A DNA stretch of 64,000 bases from Pseudisothecium myosuroides (Eukaryota > Streptophyta > Bryopsida > Hypnales > Lembophyllaceae): positions 1,054,001 to 1,118,000 of the forward strand of contig OX637295.1 in the NCBI GenBank assembly GCA_951799445.1. Direction: 5' to 3'. How positions within the stretch are numbered: position 1 is the first letter of the stretch; each line of letters starts with the position of its first letter. The notes under the pieces were generated by a model, which worked only from the letters and a program-made list of their open reading frames with translations, did no database searches and was not told where the DNA came from. Below, piece by piece: positions 34,792 through 49,700 of this stretch. A program made the position numbers and the translations under genes.

Positions 34792-37700
34792 TAAAAATAA
34801 TAATTAAAAAAAATTAAAAATTAAAAATTAATATCTAATTTGATGTGGCTAAAATACAATCACATTAGATCCACGTCAGATGTAGTATTAATTATTATTA
34901 AAATATTATTAAAATAATTTATTTGATTTATTTAATGTTTTTTTAATATAGAAGTTTGGAAACTGTAACTTGCGATTTTGTTGAGGCCTAAAATCTCATC
35001 TAATGGTTTCTATGGAATGTATTAATTTTTGTTCATACATAACCATTCAAGTGTATGTGAAAGGCATTTATTGTACATTCAAAGTACAAATAAAAAATCC
35101 TAGGATGTTGTGTTTATTATTAGTATATACATGTATCTTGTTGTTAATATGATGTAAATTGTACATTTATAAGTTGGTCTACAATCCTTGACAAATGGGT
35201 GGAAAATAGAAAAAAATTCTATATGGCGTATTTTATTAGTATATTATATTTTACAATTGAAACTAAATATAAAAAACTATTCAATTTTATTGTTCAACCT
35301 TCTTATATAAAACAAAATCATATTGGTATAAAATTTATCATGGAGTATTAAATAGGATAAATATACTCTGGCCCTCCAACCCTTCCAAATTAATAAAAAA
35401 ATATTTTATTATTATTTTTTATTTTCCATCAATCAAAAAATAAATAAAATAGATTCATTTATCATTATTTTCCTAGGTTATATATATATATATAGTGTAT
35501 CCGATGCTCACATGACCATTTGTATATTTGTATTAGCACATCAATGTATACCATATATATGGAGGTTGTAAAAACATATTTTATAAAGGTTCAAGGAAGA
35601 TTTAGTTTTTTTTTATATTTGGAAAGTAGGTAGATTGCATTATATATATAGATTTTAATTGTTGACATAAATTCACATAAATATTCAAAAATCGTATAAT
35701 TAAATTTGATTTCTGACTTGTATATTATATATGTATGTAAGCATATATACAAAGACGTAGATACATAAGTCTATATGAAATATAATATCATTTTGAGATT
35801 GAAATTTCATTAATTACTTAAAGAAAATTGCTCAAGTATTACTTTGGAAATATTATGGCATACAAAATTCAAAGCATTTGCATTGATTAAGAAAAAAAAT
35901 TTTTTTTTTTTTGGTAAATAGATAAAAGGTATGTATTAAATATAATTAATTTCTAAATCTATTCAATTACAAAATTATATATATATATATATATATAATT
36001 CAAATAATTGAAGACAATTGTTTAAAATAATTAAAAAAATATTTTTTGAGGTTGCATCCAAAATACAAAAATCAAATCACATGTGTGTATCTCTTGTATT
36101 TAACAATCCTATCATTGTCAAAGGAACAAAATTATATATATATATAAATATAAGTTTAACATTTCATCTCCATGTCTTTCATTAGATTGTAAGAATTTTA
36201 ATGCTCTTAAGTTATCAACTTATTATTAATTCTAATTTTTTTTTAAATATGCTTCAACCTTAAATTATAGATGATGAGCATAGTGAAGCAACTCAAGGAG
36301 TTAAGTAAACATTACAACAACACTATAAAGATATGAGCCTAAATATCTATCAAATAATCCCAATTGTCAAAATTAATAATTCAATAACAATCACTATTGT
36401 TTATGAAGAAAATTTAAATTAATGTAGAATATTATATCTAGCGGTTAAAGTCAATAAAAAATGTTTTTTTAAAACAAATACCAAGATTTTTGGGTATTTT
36501 AATTTAATTTAATAATAATGAGACAGAACAAATCTTTCTATGTTTTGGCATTTGTATAATTTAATTAATTATTTATAAAGCCTGCCAACCCTAATCACTG
36601 GATATGGTATACGTAATTGGGCATTTTGATATAAAATCCAATACAAATCCTATCACACACTTAAGGTGTATAGAAATGCTTGATTTGCACTTGTTTTGCA
36701 ATAAAATCTAAACTAAATACATGACCAACCTTTTTTGTCACAACTAATTCATTGATCTTAATAAAAAAAATTCAAGAATGGACAAGTACCTCAAGTGGCC
36801 TTGGTCTCTCCAAAGTTGTCTTCCTACCTAAGTCCTATATGCATTTATTACAAGCATTTACAAATTTATATAGCACCATTTTGTAGTGCAGTGTAACAAA
36901 AAAATTGTATATTGTTTTGGGAGCAAATTCCCAATCCTATCAATGAACTACATTAATTATATCAATCAGTGAACCAATTAAAAATAAACTAGAATATTAG
37001 ACCTGAAGGATCTTGTAAAGTTGAAAAGACTATTGATCCGTTCCCACTTGCTATTGGATTTGTTGCAATACAAGTAAAGTTGTATGTAGCTCCTCCGATC
37101 AAAGTCAAGGGATTAATTCGTAGAGTATGTTCATTAAGCTTTACCAACTGCATTAACAAAATATTTTAAAATATTTTAGAGAACAAACATATAATCATTT
37201 CAAATTATGATTTAAATATATTGAATAAGGTATGTTCACACTTGGTGTTAGGGATGTTGTTTGCAATGTGAATCTACGATGCTGTTTGCAATGTGAATTT
37301 GGTCTAAAAGTAGGTCTAAATTTGTTCCGAAGACCGCAATAACAACACTCTTTAACACCAAGTGCAAACATACCTTTAATAAGACAAATATCATCTTTGT
37401 ATTTAAAAAAAATTATATTCACAAATACCTGCATTTCATTGATTGATCGAGGATCACCATCTGATGTTACAAGCCAATCATATTTGCCTAATCCAAGGCT
37501 ACACATGATTTTGAGCATACGAGCTGGTGATACACCATATGTTCGTACCTCTGCTTCATTGTTAATAGTGGCTATAATGGTCATTATGTCATGTATAGGA
37601 GTAATTGTTGCAGAAGCTCTTGCTGCACTTCGTGATGGGTCCGTATAAGGAGCTCGTGCTACCTATTTATAATGCCAAATCCAATTTTCAAAGCAAATTT

Positions 37701-40700
37701 GTTACCATTCTAGTGGATATTCAGAAATGCGTTATAACTCATAATACAATCCCTCTTTCTACACCCTTAGATTTGCATAAAAAACAAATACGGACGTCTG
37801 TGATGAACTATTGGACTTGGCTTTATGTCCCATAATGCTCTTGAGCTTCTTGGCTTGTGAGCATTATCTAATCTATCATTTAGACTCTTAAATTTACATC
37901 TTCATACATTTTTACCTTAATATTCACAATTTGGAATAAATATTGTATCCGAGATTGTATCTACTTTTATACATATTTTATGTTGAATTATTTGATTTTA
38001 TTATTATTTATTTAAAATTAATTATAATTATAATTAATTAGTTTATCAAGGAAAATATACAATATACAATATAATTTAAATATGGTCACATACTGTAACA
38101 CTAAATGTGTAATTTGTTCCTATTGCCAACCATGAAGACTTTATTAGAAGAATCCGCTTAATTGATCCTGGAACATCAGGATATAATATTGAATCAAAGT
38201 GATCACTTAAAATAATATTGTCACAATTCCAAGATATTTCAAACGGATAAGGTTGATCAAAGCCCAATTCTATGGAATCATCGGGATCGTAGACTGCTAC
38301 TTCAACATATAAATCTTCATTTATATTTATAAATCTATTTCCACCTACAATTACAACAGCTAATGGAGATGAAATTGAGTGAATAGAAATTGATGATGTA
38401 GCAGAAAGTTGAGGTGACCCTTGTGGCCAAACTTTCACTTGAAAGGTGTAAGGTGAATTAGATCTAAGCATGTTTCCAGGCAAACTCAAACTTCGAGCAT
38501 TCCATCCAGTCATATCTTCATTGAGTATTGATGAACCTATAGATGACCATTCATACATTAAAGGAGCTTGAATTGGAGGTTTCATTTTTGTATTTTTCAC
38601 CTTTTCATTTTGTCCACATGTGCCATTAGGTTGGTAATAGTTTATGTTAGCTAAATAAGCATTTGCTTCTAATTCAATAGTATCCCATCTCATAACATTT
38701 AATAATGTTACATGATCTCGAATTGAAACCTGCATTTGAAGAGATTCATAGGTTTATATAATAATTTTAAACTAAAAAATATAAATGTATATAAATAATA
38801 GTATTAATAAAAAAATTCATTTTCAATATTTTATAGATGTTTCAAATAAAATTTATTAATTTTGATTGTATTAAGATTGATAATGCATTTCTTAAAATAT
38901 TTTTTTCTTCAAGAATTATAGTTCTTGACTTAATTTAATACCTGAGGAATTGATGTACGAGTTGTTTGAACAACATGTTTTGCCGTATCGGACATTCCAA
39001 GGTAATTGGTAACAATTACACTAAAAACATAAGTTTGATCAGGATCTAATTGTCCAGCAAGTATGGTAATCATCATTTGTGAAGGAAGACTTTCTAAAAA
39101 CTTTCCAAGCTTTCCAAGTTTAATAAGATTGGTGGCACCTTTCACATTGTATTGATAATAAAAAGGTTGCCCAATGGCTCCAATTGAACCAGAAGCATCA
39201 AGAATTACATCATCACATACACTTGAAATATGTGGACCATTTAATTTTGCAAGAGGAAGGGGAAACATGTCTATGATGCCAAGGGGCACCCATCCGGCAA
39301 TTGCAATTGATGTATCTCCTTTATTATAAATACCATTAGAAATTGAAACATTGTCACCTGCACTAGAGTCCATAGACTTTAAATTTGTATAATAACCAAG
39401 TTGAATGATCATAGTTGTTGCATCTTGAAAAATACAATTTGGATTTACTCCTATTTTTTCCATGAATGATGAATCAAGAGTATTATTACAACGTTGCCAT
39501 CCTGAGGCATATGTACTTGAAAGCCCTTCAAAACTTACATACCCTGCATCTGTAGGAATATCAAATTTAACAATAATGCTACCAAGATTTTGTGATAATT
39601 TTGCATTTAAAGCTATAGGTCGTGCGCTTGATTGAATTGCAATGTAATAATAGGTAATAATTGTATTAGCATCCCATTCAATTGTAATATTGATTTTTCC
39701 ATATGAAGTTGGTGTAAAAGTCACGTGTGATGTGTATTTTGGAGCTATAGGCATACACCACAATGAACCATGCCGAGAAACTCCTTCGATAGAGGATATT
39801 GCACATGGTGAAGTTACTATGGCATTGATAAAACCATTATTATATGATATTTTTACATTTGGAATTGTGTAATTTGGATTACTTTTGGCATCCAAAGCAA
39901 TAATTGTAAATGATTCCAATTGTCCTGCTTCATAAGTTTGCATACCTACTGAAGTTTTTGTATTCTCAAGTACTACTGGTCCTGGCCATACATCTACCTC
40001 TAGTAAGGTTAATGTTGGTCCTCCATTACGGCTCAAAGCATCACCTACAACAATGTGATAGTGACCAACTTTTATAGGAGTAAAATTGATCCAAAATTGC
40101 CCAGTTGTATCATTAGAAGCTACAATTATAGTGTTATACTTTGCGTATGTGACATTATCTTGAAAAACACAATAAATGTCACTTGGATTTGTAATTGGAT
40201 TTTGATACTTATCACTTGCAGATATAAGCAAATTTGTAGAAATATCAACTTGCATAGGATAAACAGAATCTACCATCAACATATTTGGAAGCCATACATC
40301 AGAAGCGATTACTACTATTTGATAAGCAAAACATTTTTCAGTTCTATTTAAGCTTACAATTACATTATATTGTCCAACAATAGTTGGTTGGAGCCTCATA
40401 GTATATGTGAAGTCACCATTATTTATTCCAATTGATGTAGGTCCAGTATCATCACCAAATGGAATTGAATGCAATTTAGCAGAAAAAACATCTAGAAAAT
40501 ACAAATTATATATTTGTTTGTTTTTATAAGAATCATACGCTTGTACAGTAATTTCAATTTCTTGGCCAGCTGTTACTTTTGTTATTCCATTAAAATCTAA
40601 TGTACTTCGAACAACTTGAGTATTAAATGCATTTGATATATCAGGAATAAGTTGGATGGTGAATCCACTATTTTTTACAAATGTGAAAACCCCATTATCA

Positions 40701-43700
40701 AAACCTAAAACCTCGACATATAAATTTTCCACTTGTTCTTGAAGTGGAATAGAAAAGTCAAACCACCAACCATCAATTTGATTTACAACATTAAAGGAGG
40801 GTCTATTTCCAATAGTAACAGTGAAATTTGGAATTTGCCAATTTGGGTTTGGTGTTGTTATAATAATTCCATTTAGATCACGAGGTTGGATTGAAAACTG
40901 TAAACTTATATTTGAAGGTGCAACTGTGACAACTAATGGAACAGAAGTACTTATTTCAGAACTATCTGGACCAAGCACTACAGAGTTTCGGACACTTGCT
41001 TGAAGGGCTTCATCTTTTCCAATTAAAGTCATTGGATTACATACTTGTTGACCACCATAGTTTACAAATATCGTATATGAATCATAGATAGGACTATAAG
41101 TAAACATTGTTATTCCATTACTTAAAAATGCTGATGATGCTCCATATAGAGTAGTTGAATCTGGTGAAAAATGTACATCAAATACTTTTGTTGGTTCACT
41201 AGGGATAATGGTTCCTAATGCATCTCGTACACGGACAAAAAAATATGTATTTTCTCCTTTAACAGCTCCAAACTCAATACCAGCCCCCCATATATCAAAG
41301 TTAGAAGCAACTGGTGGTAGATAATCAATGTTAGTAGAAAATGGATATCCTCCATTAAGAACATCAAGACCATTTACTTTCAAATTAACAAATGTAATTC
41401 CAGCCATAGTTGGTTGAAATGTAATTGTAAAAAATCCATTTGTTGAATTAAATTGAATTCCCAAATTTGTTGATGAATAGAATGCACTCCGAGAAGGAAC
41501 ATCCCAACTCATGCAAAATAAATTTAAGGTACTAGTATCTAAAACAGAACTATCCGTGATATTATTTTGGTGTTCATCAAAATATTGAATTTGAAATGTT
41601 CCTGATGTGCCTACTACATATCCATTAGGATCAAAATACACTGAAGTTGTATGAGGTTCACTTGGAGTGACAAATAGGAGTCCATCATAAAATGGCCAAT
41701 ATTCATTGAGTGTCCCTTGTAATTGATAAGTACCCGCAATTAATACTCTATAAGTTAAACTATATATTCCATTGCCACAATCGGTAACCATCATTGTGCC
41801 ATTTTCTTGACCATTATTGCCACCATAATTGATAAATAAAGATTGCTGTCCAATTTTTAATTGGTGACCTGCAAAATCTCGTGTTATCACAAGTCCATGG
41901 CCATATTTTCCGGCTGGAATAAAAACATCATCAAGAAATAATGTTGTTTGTCCAGGATCTGCAGGTCCAACTAATGTATGAATTTTTCCAGAATACACTA
42001 GAATTGCATTGTATACCACTTGGATGAATGTATCATTCATACATGGGAAACTAAAGCCATATGCTCCCGATCCTAAAGGAGTCATAATATCAACTAGTCC
42101 AAGATGAGGAAATCCATCAACAATAGTAAATATATGGAAAACATCTTGTTCATTTGTTCTAATATTTCCATATGCATCACAAGACCACAAAGTAATGTTT
42201 TTGAAACTCATTACTACACAAGGATTGAGACTTTCTTCATCTAATATACAATTTGGGGCTACCAGACCAATTTGAACTACAATTTGAAATGGAGAACCTA
42301 TGATATCTATATTTGCTCTTTTAACAAAAAGGTTATATATTCCAGATTTAAGAGGTGTATATTGAATTTTAAAAGAATTTTCTGATATAAATTTAGGAAA
42401 TCCATCTTGTGGCACAAGTACCTCTGATTGATTAATGTTTTCACCTTTTACTTCAAAATATGCTTTTCTATCTGAAATAGAATTATTTGCAAGATCATAA
42501 GCAAAAATGTCAAAAGAAGTTGGTTCTCCCGGAGATAAATATACAATACTTGTTCCTATTCCATCTCCAAAAGCAATGCAATTTGGTCCACTAATCAATC
42601 CCGGCTTCACAATAACACTTAACGTGGTAAGTTTTCTAGAAGCTGCATAAAATTAATTCAAATATGATTCAATGACCTTAAAATTGATGCTAATATTAGT
42701 ATTTTTAATATTATTTCAATGAAATGTTTTTTGTATATTTCAAATAAAATTTTCATTACAATTCAAAACTTGTTTCAATGCTTTTATAATTATATTTGAT
42801 TTCACTCATTATAGAAAAAAATAATAATAATAATAATGAAGATAATCTTTTTTTAAAAGTACAAGGTAATTGTACACTATGGTATACAAAGCCCCATCAT
42901 GCACTTGGAGTGCATAGCGTGCTTGATTTGTACTAGTTTTGCATCAAAATTGCACTATTTGCACTATCATATTTATCCTTCTTTTCGTAAATAATTCATG
43001 ATCCTTAAACAAAAAATTTAAGATAAATAGTCCTTCAATATAATATATTTTGACCTTCAAATTTTAATATAATTTTTTTTCTAAATTCTAAAATATTATA
43101 AACTTAAAAAATAAAATTATTTTAATTGTGAAAATCTATATTAAAAAATTGGAAATTATTGCAAAAATTCTCATTGAGATCTTTAAATTTAATGTACATG
43201 ATGCTTTGTAATCCAACACTCTTTTGGTATAAATTTTCCAATTTTGAACACTTGAAGATTTTTAAATTTTTTTTGGAAGTGGTTAAGTATACTAATGACC
43301 TTTTACCTCCCAAAAATTTCTTCCAACTCAAATTCAAAGTGCATTTATTGTGGACATTTTCAAGTTTTTCAAAACACTACCATTAGAGGAAATTTGAGCC
43401 TCCGACAGACTATTTCAAGGTTGTTGTCGTTATTGGGAACCAGTCCCCTACTGTCAAAATTTAAAAAAAAATTAAAATTCTTAAAATTATTTTTATTTTT
43501 ATTAAAAAATAATTAAAAAATAAAAAAATTCCAAAAAAAGTATTAAAATATTAATTAATTATCAAATATTTGACTTAGCAGTCTCTCGGCCACGTCAGAT
43601 TGGTGATTTGGCAGCGTTCCCAAAGTTCCCATAGTCCAAGAATTCGCAGTCTTCCAAAGGCCCAAAAATCCTCTAATGATTTTAGTGCATCATCACAAAA

Positions 43701-46700
43701 ATCTTGTATACCCTAGCGTGCAAACATCCTAGATGATTTTGATCTACATTTTGGTAGGAATATGACCAAATTGAATGGAATTGGCTTCTATTTCTACTTT
43801 GTCCTATTGTTTCATCAAATTACTCTACAAACACAATTAAAAATTAAAAATGTTATTTAAATTCTATTTTTCAAGTTTGATTCTATGTATAAGAACTCTT
43901 TAGTATGCAATTGGTAGCCTTTGTAAATCTAATAATGATTATAGATTAGAAAAATCAACATTTAATTTGAATAGAGGCATACATGTATAAATATTAAGGT
44001 CATAATGGCCTGGTACACTTGCCACATATTGACAAACTATGGACGAGGGATCTATTGAAATTGAGCAATTTGTTTGTATTGTAGTAAGATTTCCTTCTGA
44101 TGACAATATTGCTGATATTTCAGCTAATGCTATGTCCTGAATATTACTAATGGCATTGTTAAAAGCATCATATAATAAAATGTTGAAATTTGATACTTGA
44201 CCAACAATTGACATTGTTGAACCAAAACCTAATACCTAATCATTTCCAACAAAAATGATGTAAATAAGTTGATGTATTTCATAATTAATATAAATATTTA
44301 GTTCTTTATGTTTTATTTTTATTAATTTTCAAATTGAATTGAGTTATTATTGAATATTTATATATTCATAATTACTTGATTTGTTTATTTAAATTATTCT
44401 ATTTTAAAATTTTATTATTATAAAATTTTATATTTAAATATTATTTCATTAAGTAGAAATAAAATGTGATAAAAATTTATTATTTTCAACCAACTAGATT
44501 TTTTGATGTATATCTTGCATACTTGTATATTGGATGGAGATAATGCCCCGGGAATAGTTGGAACTATAAGTCCTGTAGTCGGAATAAATATTTCACTTTT
44601 ATCATTTTTCCATACAATATTGAAAGAATATGTATTTCTTTCACTTGCTTGCAAAGGTAAAAAATCAAGTAACCAATATACATATAGATTTCCAGTCTCT
44701 GAAGAAATTTGTTGTTGTCGGTTTAATGGCACAATAGCAATAGAATTGTCAGGTTGAAGTATTCTTGCTTGAAATCCATCTATTTCACTTAATATATGAT
44801 CTTGCAAATTAAGATAATCATCAACAGCTTGCACTTGAATTTGCACTTGATCTCTTCCTGCACGATATGTTGTACAATTACTAACCATCATCACTATGGT
44901 ACTTTCAATCATAGAAGGAGCAGCCACCACCTATATTTTTTTAGAATAAAACTTATTTCAATGAATAAAATAAAACAGGAAAAGCTGATTAAGAAAAGAT
45001 GTCATTTGATCATTTAAATTTCAAATGGATTATATAAAATAATGTCCTAAAACCATTACTTACTTTTAGTGAATATCCACTACTCCTTCCACCAAGTGGT
45101 TTACTTAGATATCCAACAAGAATCAAAATAGTAAATGTTCCAGTCTTTATTGTATCGTATTGAAGACTAAATGTTCCATCACCATTATCAATAGAATTAA
45201 CTGTGGGGGGTAAAGGTGGATTTTCTACATGATTTGTTGCAACAATACTAAGTCGTATATAATCACTTATTGTTGACGGACTATTTTGCAAAGCTATACC
45301 TCCAGAGTCGACTAATTGTACTATAATGTGTCCAGAAGTTCCAGCCATTATTAAACCTCCAAGATCACCAAATGCTATACATTTATCTGGATTTGGATCC
45401 ACTATTTCTTGTAAAATTGGAATAGTAAATTTGTATCCACTTCCATCAACAGTGTTAACATGAGAATGTGCAAGAATGGCATTATTGCTGCCATCAAAAT
45501 TTGTAAAGCTAACATTAAATGAAATTGAAGATGGTGGAGTATTACTGGGAAGAAGTTTCCAAGATATAGCACAAAAATGATCATAAATTGGTTTTCCTGT
45601 AAATCCAATCATAAGGTTTGGGTTCCATCCTGTAATAGAGAAATTTTGACATAATGTGATATCAGGATAAAGCAAGTTGGAATATGAATCACTAATTTCA
45701 ACATACATGGTATTTAGAGTACACAAATTATCTTCACATGTTACAGCTGCCATAACTCCAGGTCCAAAAACACGAAGTGTGGATGGAGAAGCAGTTCCAT
45801 TTGCAATGATAGTTATATGAAAAGGTCCAAGTATAGAATTTGTTGTATTTAATCCATTCATGTCATTGTAAGCCAAATTTATATTCATCAACCCTGCCAT
45901 TGTTGGTGTACATGATAATATTATATTGCCTCCTGAAATAGAAAATAATGCACCTACTAAATTTGAAGGAGTTATAGTATAGGTACTATTTCGAAAATTA
46001 TTTCTAGATATTGTTATTGTTGATGCATTAGAGATTCCATTCTTATATTTAGTTTGTAAACTAGGTGCATTGGCTATATTAATTGGATTTCCAAAATTAT
46101 CACAAAGAAAAATTATGAGTGTCATAGGCATTCCAATTGCAATGCTAGTTCCGTCACTAATACCAATTCCAATTGGTCTTATTTGAGTAATGTCTGGTAT
46201 TCCAGGGCCTACATCAAAACTTGAAATAGTTGCTATTAAACCGTCAAGAGGTAACAAGAGCTCGTCATTTAAATAAACAAATAAATCATAAGCTCCCGCT
46301 TTTATTACTATAAATGATATGGTATAAGTTGTATCAGCATTATTTAAAATAGTTGGTGTCATAAGTGAAAAAAATTCTTGAACATCTTTTGACGTTATTG
46401 AATTATAGCCAGTCTTATAGTTATGAGATATATGATTAGGCCTTTTGAACTTTGTATCATGTAAAAGACGACGTAAAGGAGGTACATATGTTCCAGCTGG
46501 TGCTACTATTGTTGAAACAATTAATGATTGGGAATACGATGGTTTGTTTCCATATTCATCTTTAGTTTGGAGAAGAAATGTTGAAGTTAATCCTTTAATA
46601 CCAGCGCTACGACTTGATAAAGAAAGTAAAGAGCTTTGAGCATCTATTGGAGCTGGATGAACTTGAAATGCAAATGGACTTCCCGCAATGTCAATATATG

Positions 46701-49700
46701 TAGAGTTTGTGTTGGATGCCCATAAAGCATGTATGGTATATGTGTTAGGTATTGATGTTGTACTTGTGATTTTGGAAACCGCTGTGAGTGTAAAATTAAA
46801 TAAATATACACAAATTGAATTTGAAGTGTCCATTGTAACTATTGGATTTGTTATAAAGGGACTAACTCCAGCTCCAAATCCATCAAAACCAGTATCATCC
46901 GTAGAAATTGTTATAGTAGGAATTGTTGCATTATTACACATTGATTTATCTTGCAAATTTTCATTTGTGTCAACTCCTACAATTTTCATCATGTTCAACA
47001 CGCCAGCAACGACTTGAGCTGGAGCTTTGTTAGTTGATATTTTTTGAGATGGATCAATAAAAGATAAAAATGAAAGTTCTACAGATGTATTAGCTGGCAA
47101 AGATGAAATTATTACTGGTTGTCCGATCATAATACCTCGAATATCACCTAGTCTGAGGACAGCAGTAAAATTTCCTATTAAATTTAAAATAAAGTAGGCT
47201 ATATAATGTCCATCATTTGTGATATTGGTTGCCTTTCCCATACTTGTGTACATAGGTGTATCATATGGAGATCCACCTAAGCGAGCAATCACAACACTGA
47301 ATTGTCCTGAGCGGTCACCATGGCATAAATTATTATTTTTATCTCTACAAAGAAAGTCTATTGTAGTCTTTGTTCCCATTATTGATGTTAGAAAATTAGG
47401 TGTAATAATAGAACATAATTGTGGCCAAGGCTCAAATGCTACAACTTTTAAGGGATTGGCAATAGAAACACCATCAAATCCAAGCCTTACAACTACTTGA
47501 AATTGAAGGTCATCGGAATGAAATACATTATACCATTTGAATGTAATGTGATCATCAAACATTGTACATGTTCCTACTTGCCAAGGAGTATTCCATATGT
47601 CAAGTATAAAAGAGGAACAATTCAACAATGCACGGGGGATAGGATTTCCAAACTGGTCATTGATTGCATACATGGATGTGGTTCCATTCATTCCTGGTAG
47701 CACATAATAATGCATTGTCCTTGGTACATATGATATAGCAGCCAAATATGGGGGACCAGTAGTAACAATAAAGCTTGTTACAACTAAAGTGTTGTTATTA
47801 GTTCCAAAGATAGGTATTAAATAATCATATAATGTTGCTGTCAAAGTATATTTTCCTGCACGGTTTAAAAACACAACTGCCCCATACATTCCTAATGAAT
47901 TGTTATAAAATGTATTGGTTCCTCTTATTTTTTCTCCATAGCTATTGATAGCCATAATTTGAAATTTGTCTTTCTTATAGTCGTAGTGATTATAATCTTG
48001 TTGATTACCAAAGTGATCAAGAGCATAATAACCTCCCGATATGATACTTCCGGCTACATACGTTGCTTGAAGGTTATAACTAAGTTGAAAATATGACTTT
48101 AATGGACTTGATCTTCCAGGAATGACATTTAAAGAAATATTATTTGGCATTCCATTAGTAATTGTAAGAGTTGCTGTTGTGGCAGTTGTTGCCATATATG
48201 AAAGGAAATATGTTCCATCATTTTCATCAATAAGGCTAATTATATTTCCACCAGTCATAAATACTGCTGGTAGATTTCCACCAGATGTTATTGTTGTATA
48301 CGGTCCACCCAAAGGTTCGTCAAAAGCTATGAGTTTGAATGATGCTCTTTCCCCGGCAATAACGTTGAAAAATTGTGGACATATAGCGATTGATGGTGGA
48401 ACATTATTGCATCTCGGATAGTATACTATGTGGTTTTTTTGAGGAGATGGAATTACAGTGAGTGTATTTATAGGTGAAGGATATCCATTTGGTACTTGAA
48501 GATTAACTGTATAATTACTAGGTAGAGGTGCACTCCAAGTAACTAAATAGCGGCCTCCTGAAAGATGTCGATCATTAACTGTAGCCTGTCCACATGCAAG
48601 TGAAACATAGTCACATAATGTAACTACAAAACGATCACTAGGAATGCTTGAATGATCACGAGCATATCCTTGAGAGTCCTGGGCAATTAAAAAAAATGAA
48701 GACAACTCGTTAGCTATGCCCTGACGGACTTCTTCTGCTTTAACTTGAGCAAAATCTCCAGCAATTACTCGAAATGATACTTTTGTAGAAGTTGAATCTG
48801 GATCTAGACCTCCGATGTAAATGTTGCATAATCCCGTAATATTTGGGGTCTTGAAAGTGACGATCGATGACATGATGGAGTGAGGTGTAAAAGTGATGTC
48901 CGAATGAGGTACCAAAATGCCACTAGGTCCAGTTATTGTCATAGGTATTGTTGAAAAATTGCCAAACCAAATATTTCCATATATATCTCTTGGAGTTACG
49001 TAAATTGAATACATTGAATTTGGTGTAGGCTCAATACTTGTCACACCACTAATTGTACACATGCGTGCTATTGGACTACTTGCTACTGCATGAATAATTG
49101 TAGCACTTTCAATTGTTTTACCAATAAGAGGTATTGAAGCAAAATATGAAGCTGCTATATTAGGCAAAGTGAATGTGAATAAATATGGATTTGTTGTAGT
49201 ACCATTTGGGTGTATATAATTTAAATTACAACCCCCAGAATATAATGCTCCATTTACATCTTGAACGCGAAGAAGGCGAGCTCCTAAGAAAGGCAAATTA
49301 TTCATTAATGGATCAATAAGGTTGCCCCAACTATCCATGAGGGAAAGGAGAAGAGTTCCATTTCCTCCAACAGAAAATTCCAAACTTGAAACTGTTATGT
49401 TATAATAGATAATATTTGGTGGACCTGTAATCAATTTGTTCATTTATATATTAAATTTTATAATACAAAATTATTTCACATTTTTAAATTAGACAATCAA
49501 ATTCAATCATATACAAACACACATACATACATGAAAAAGAAATCATGCATTATTAATTTGAAAAAAAATCAATTATAGATGCACATTTGATTTGGTAATT
49601 TACAAGTTTTACAAACATAAAATTAATAATGAATTGTATACAAAAGTTAATATTCAAACGTAATAATATTTTTCAATTTTATTTTTCAAATGTACTTTCA

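Noticed and set aside
39690..48421. Plus-strand ORFs of 60-109 codons over exons 10 and 13
   Set aside because: They lie opposite large confident coding exons and have no independent support.
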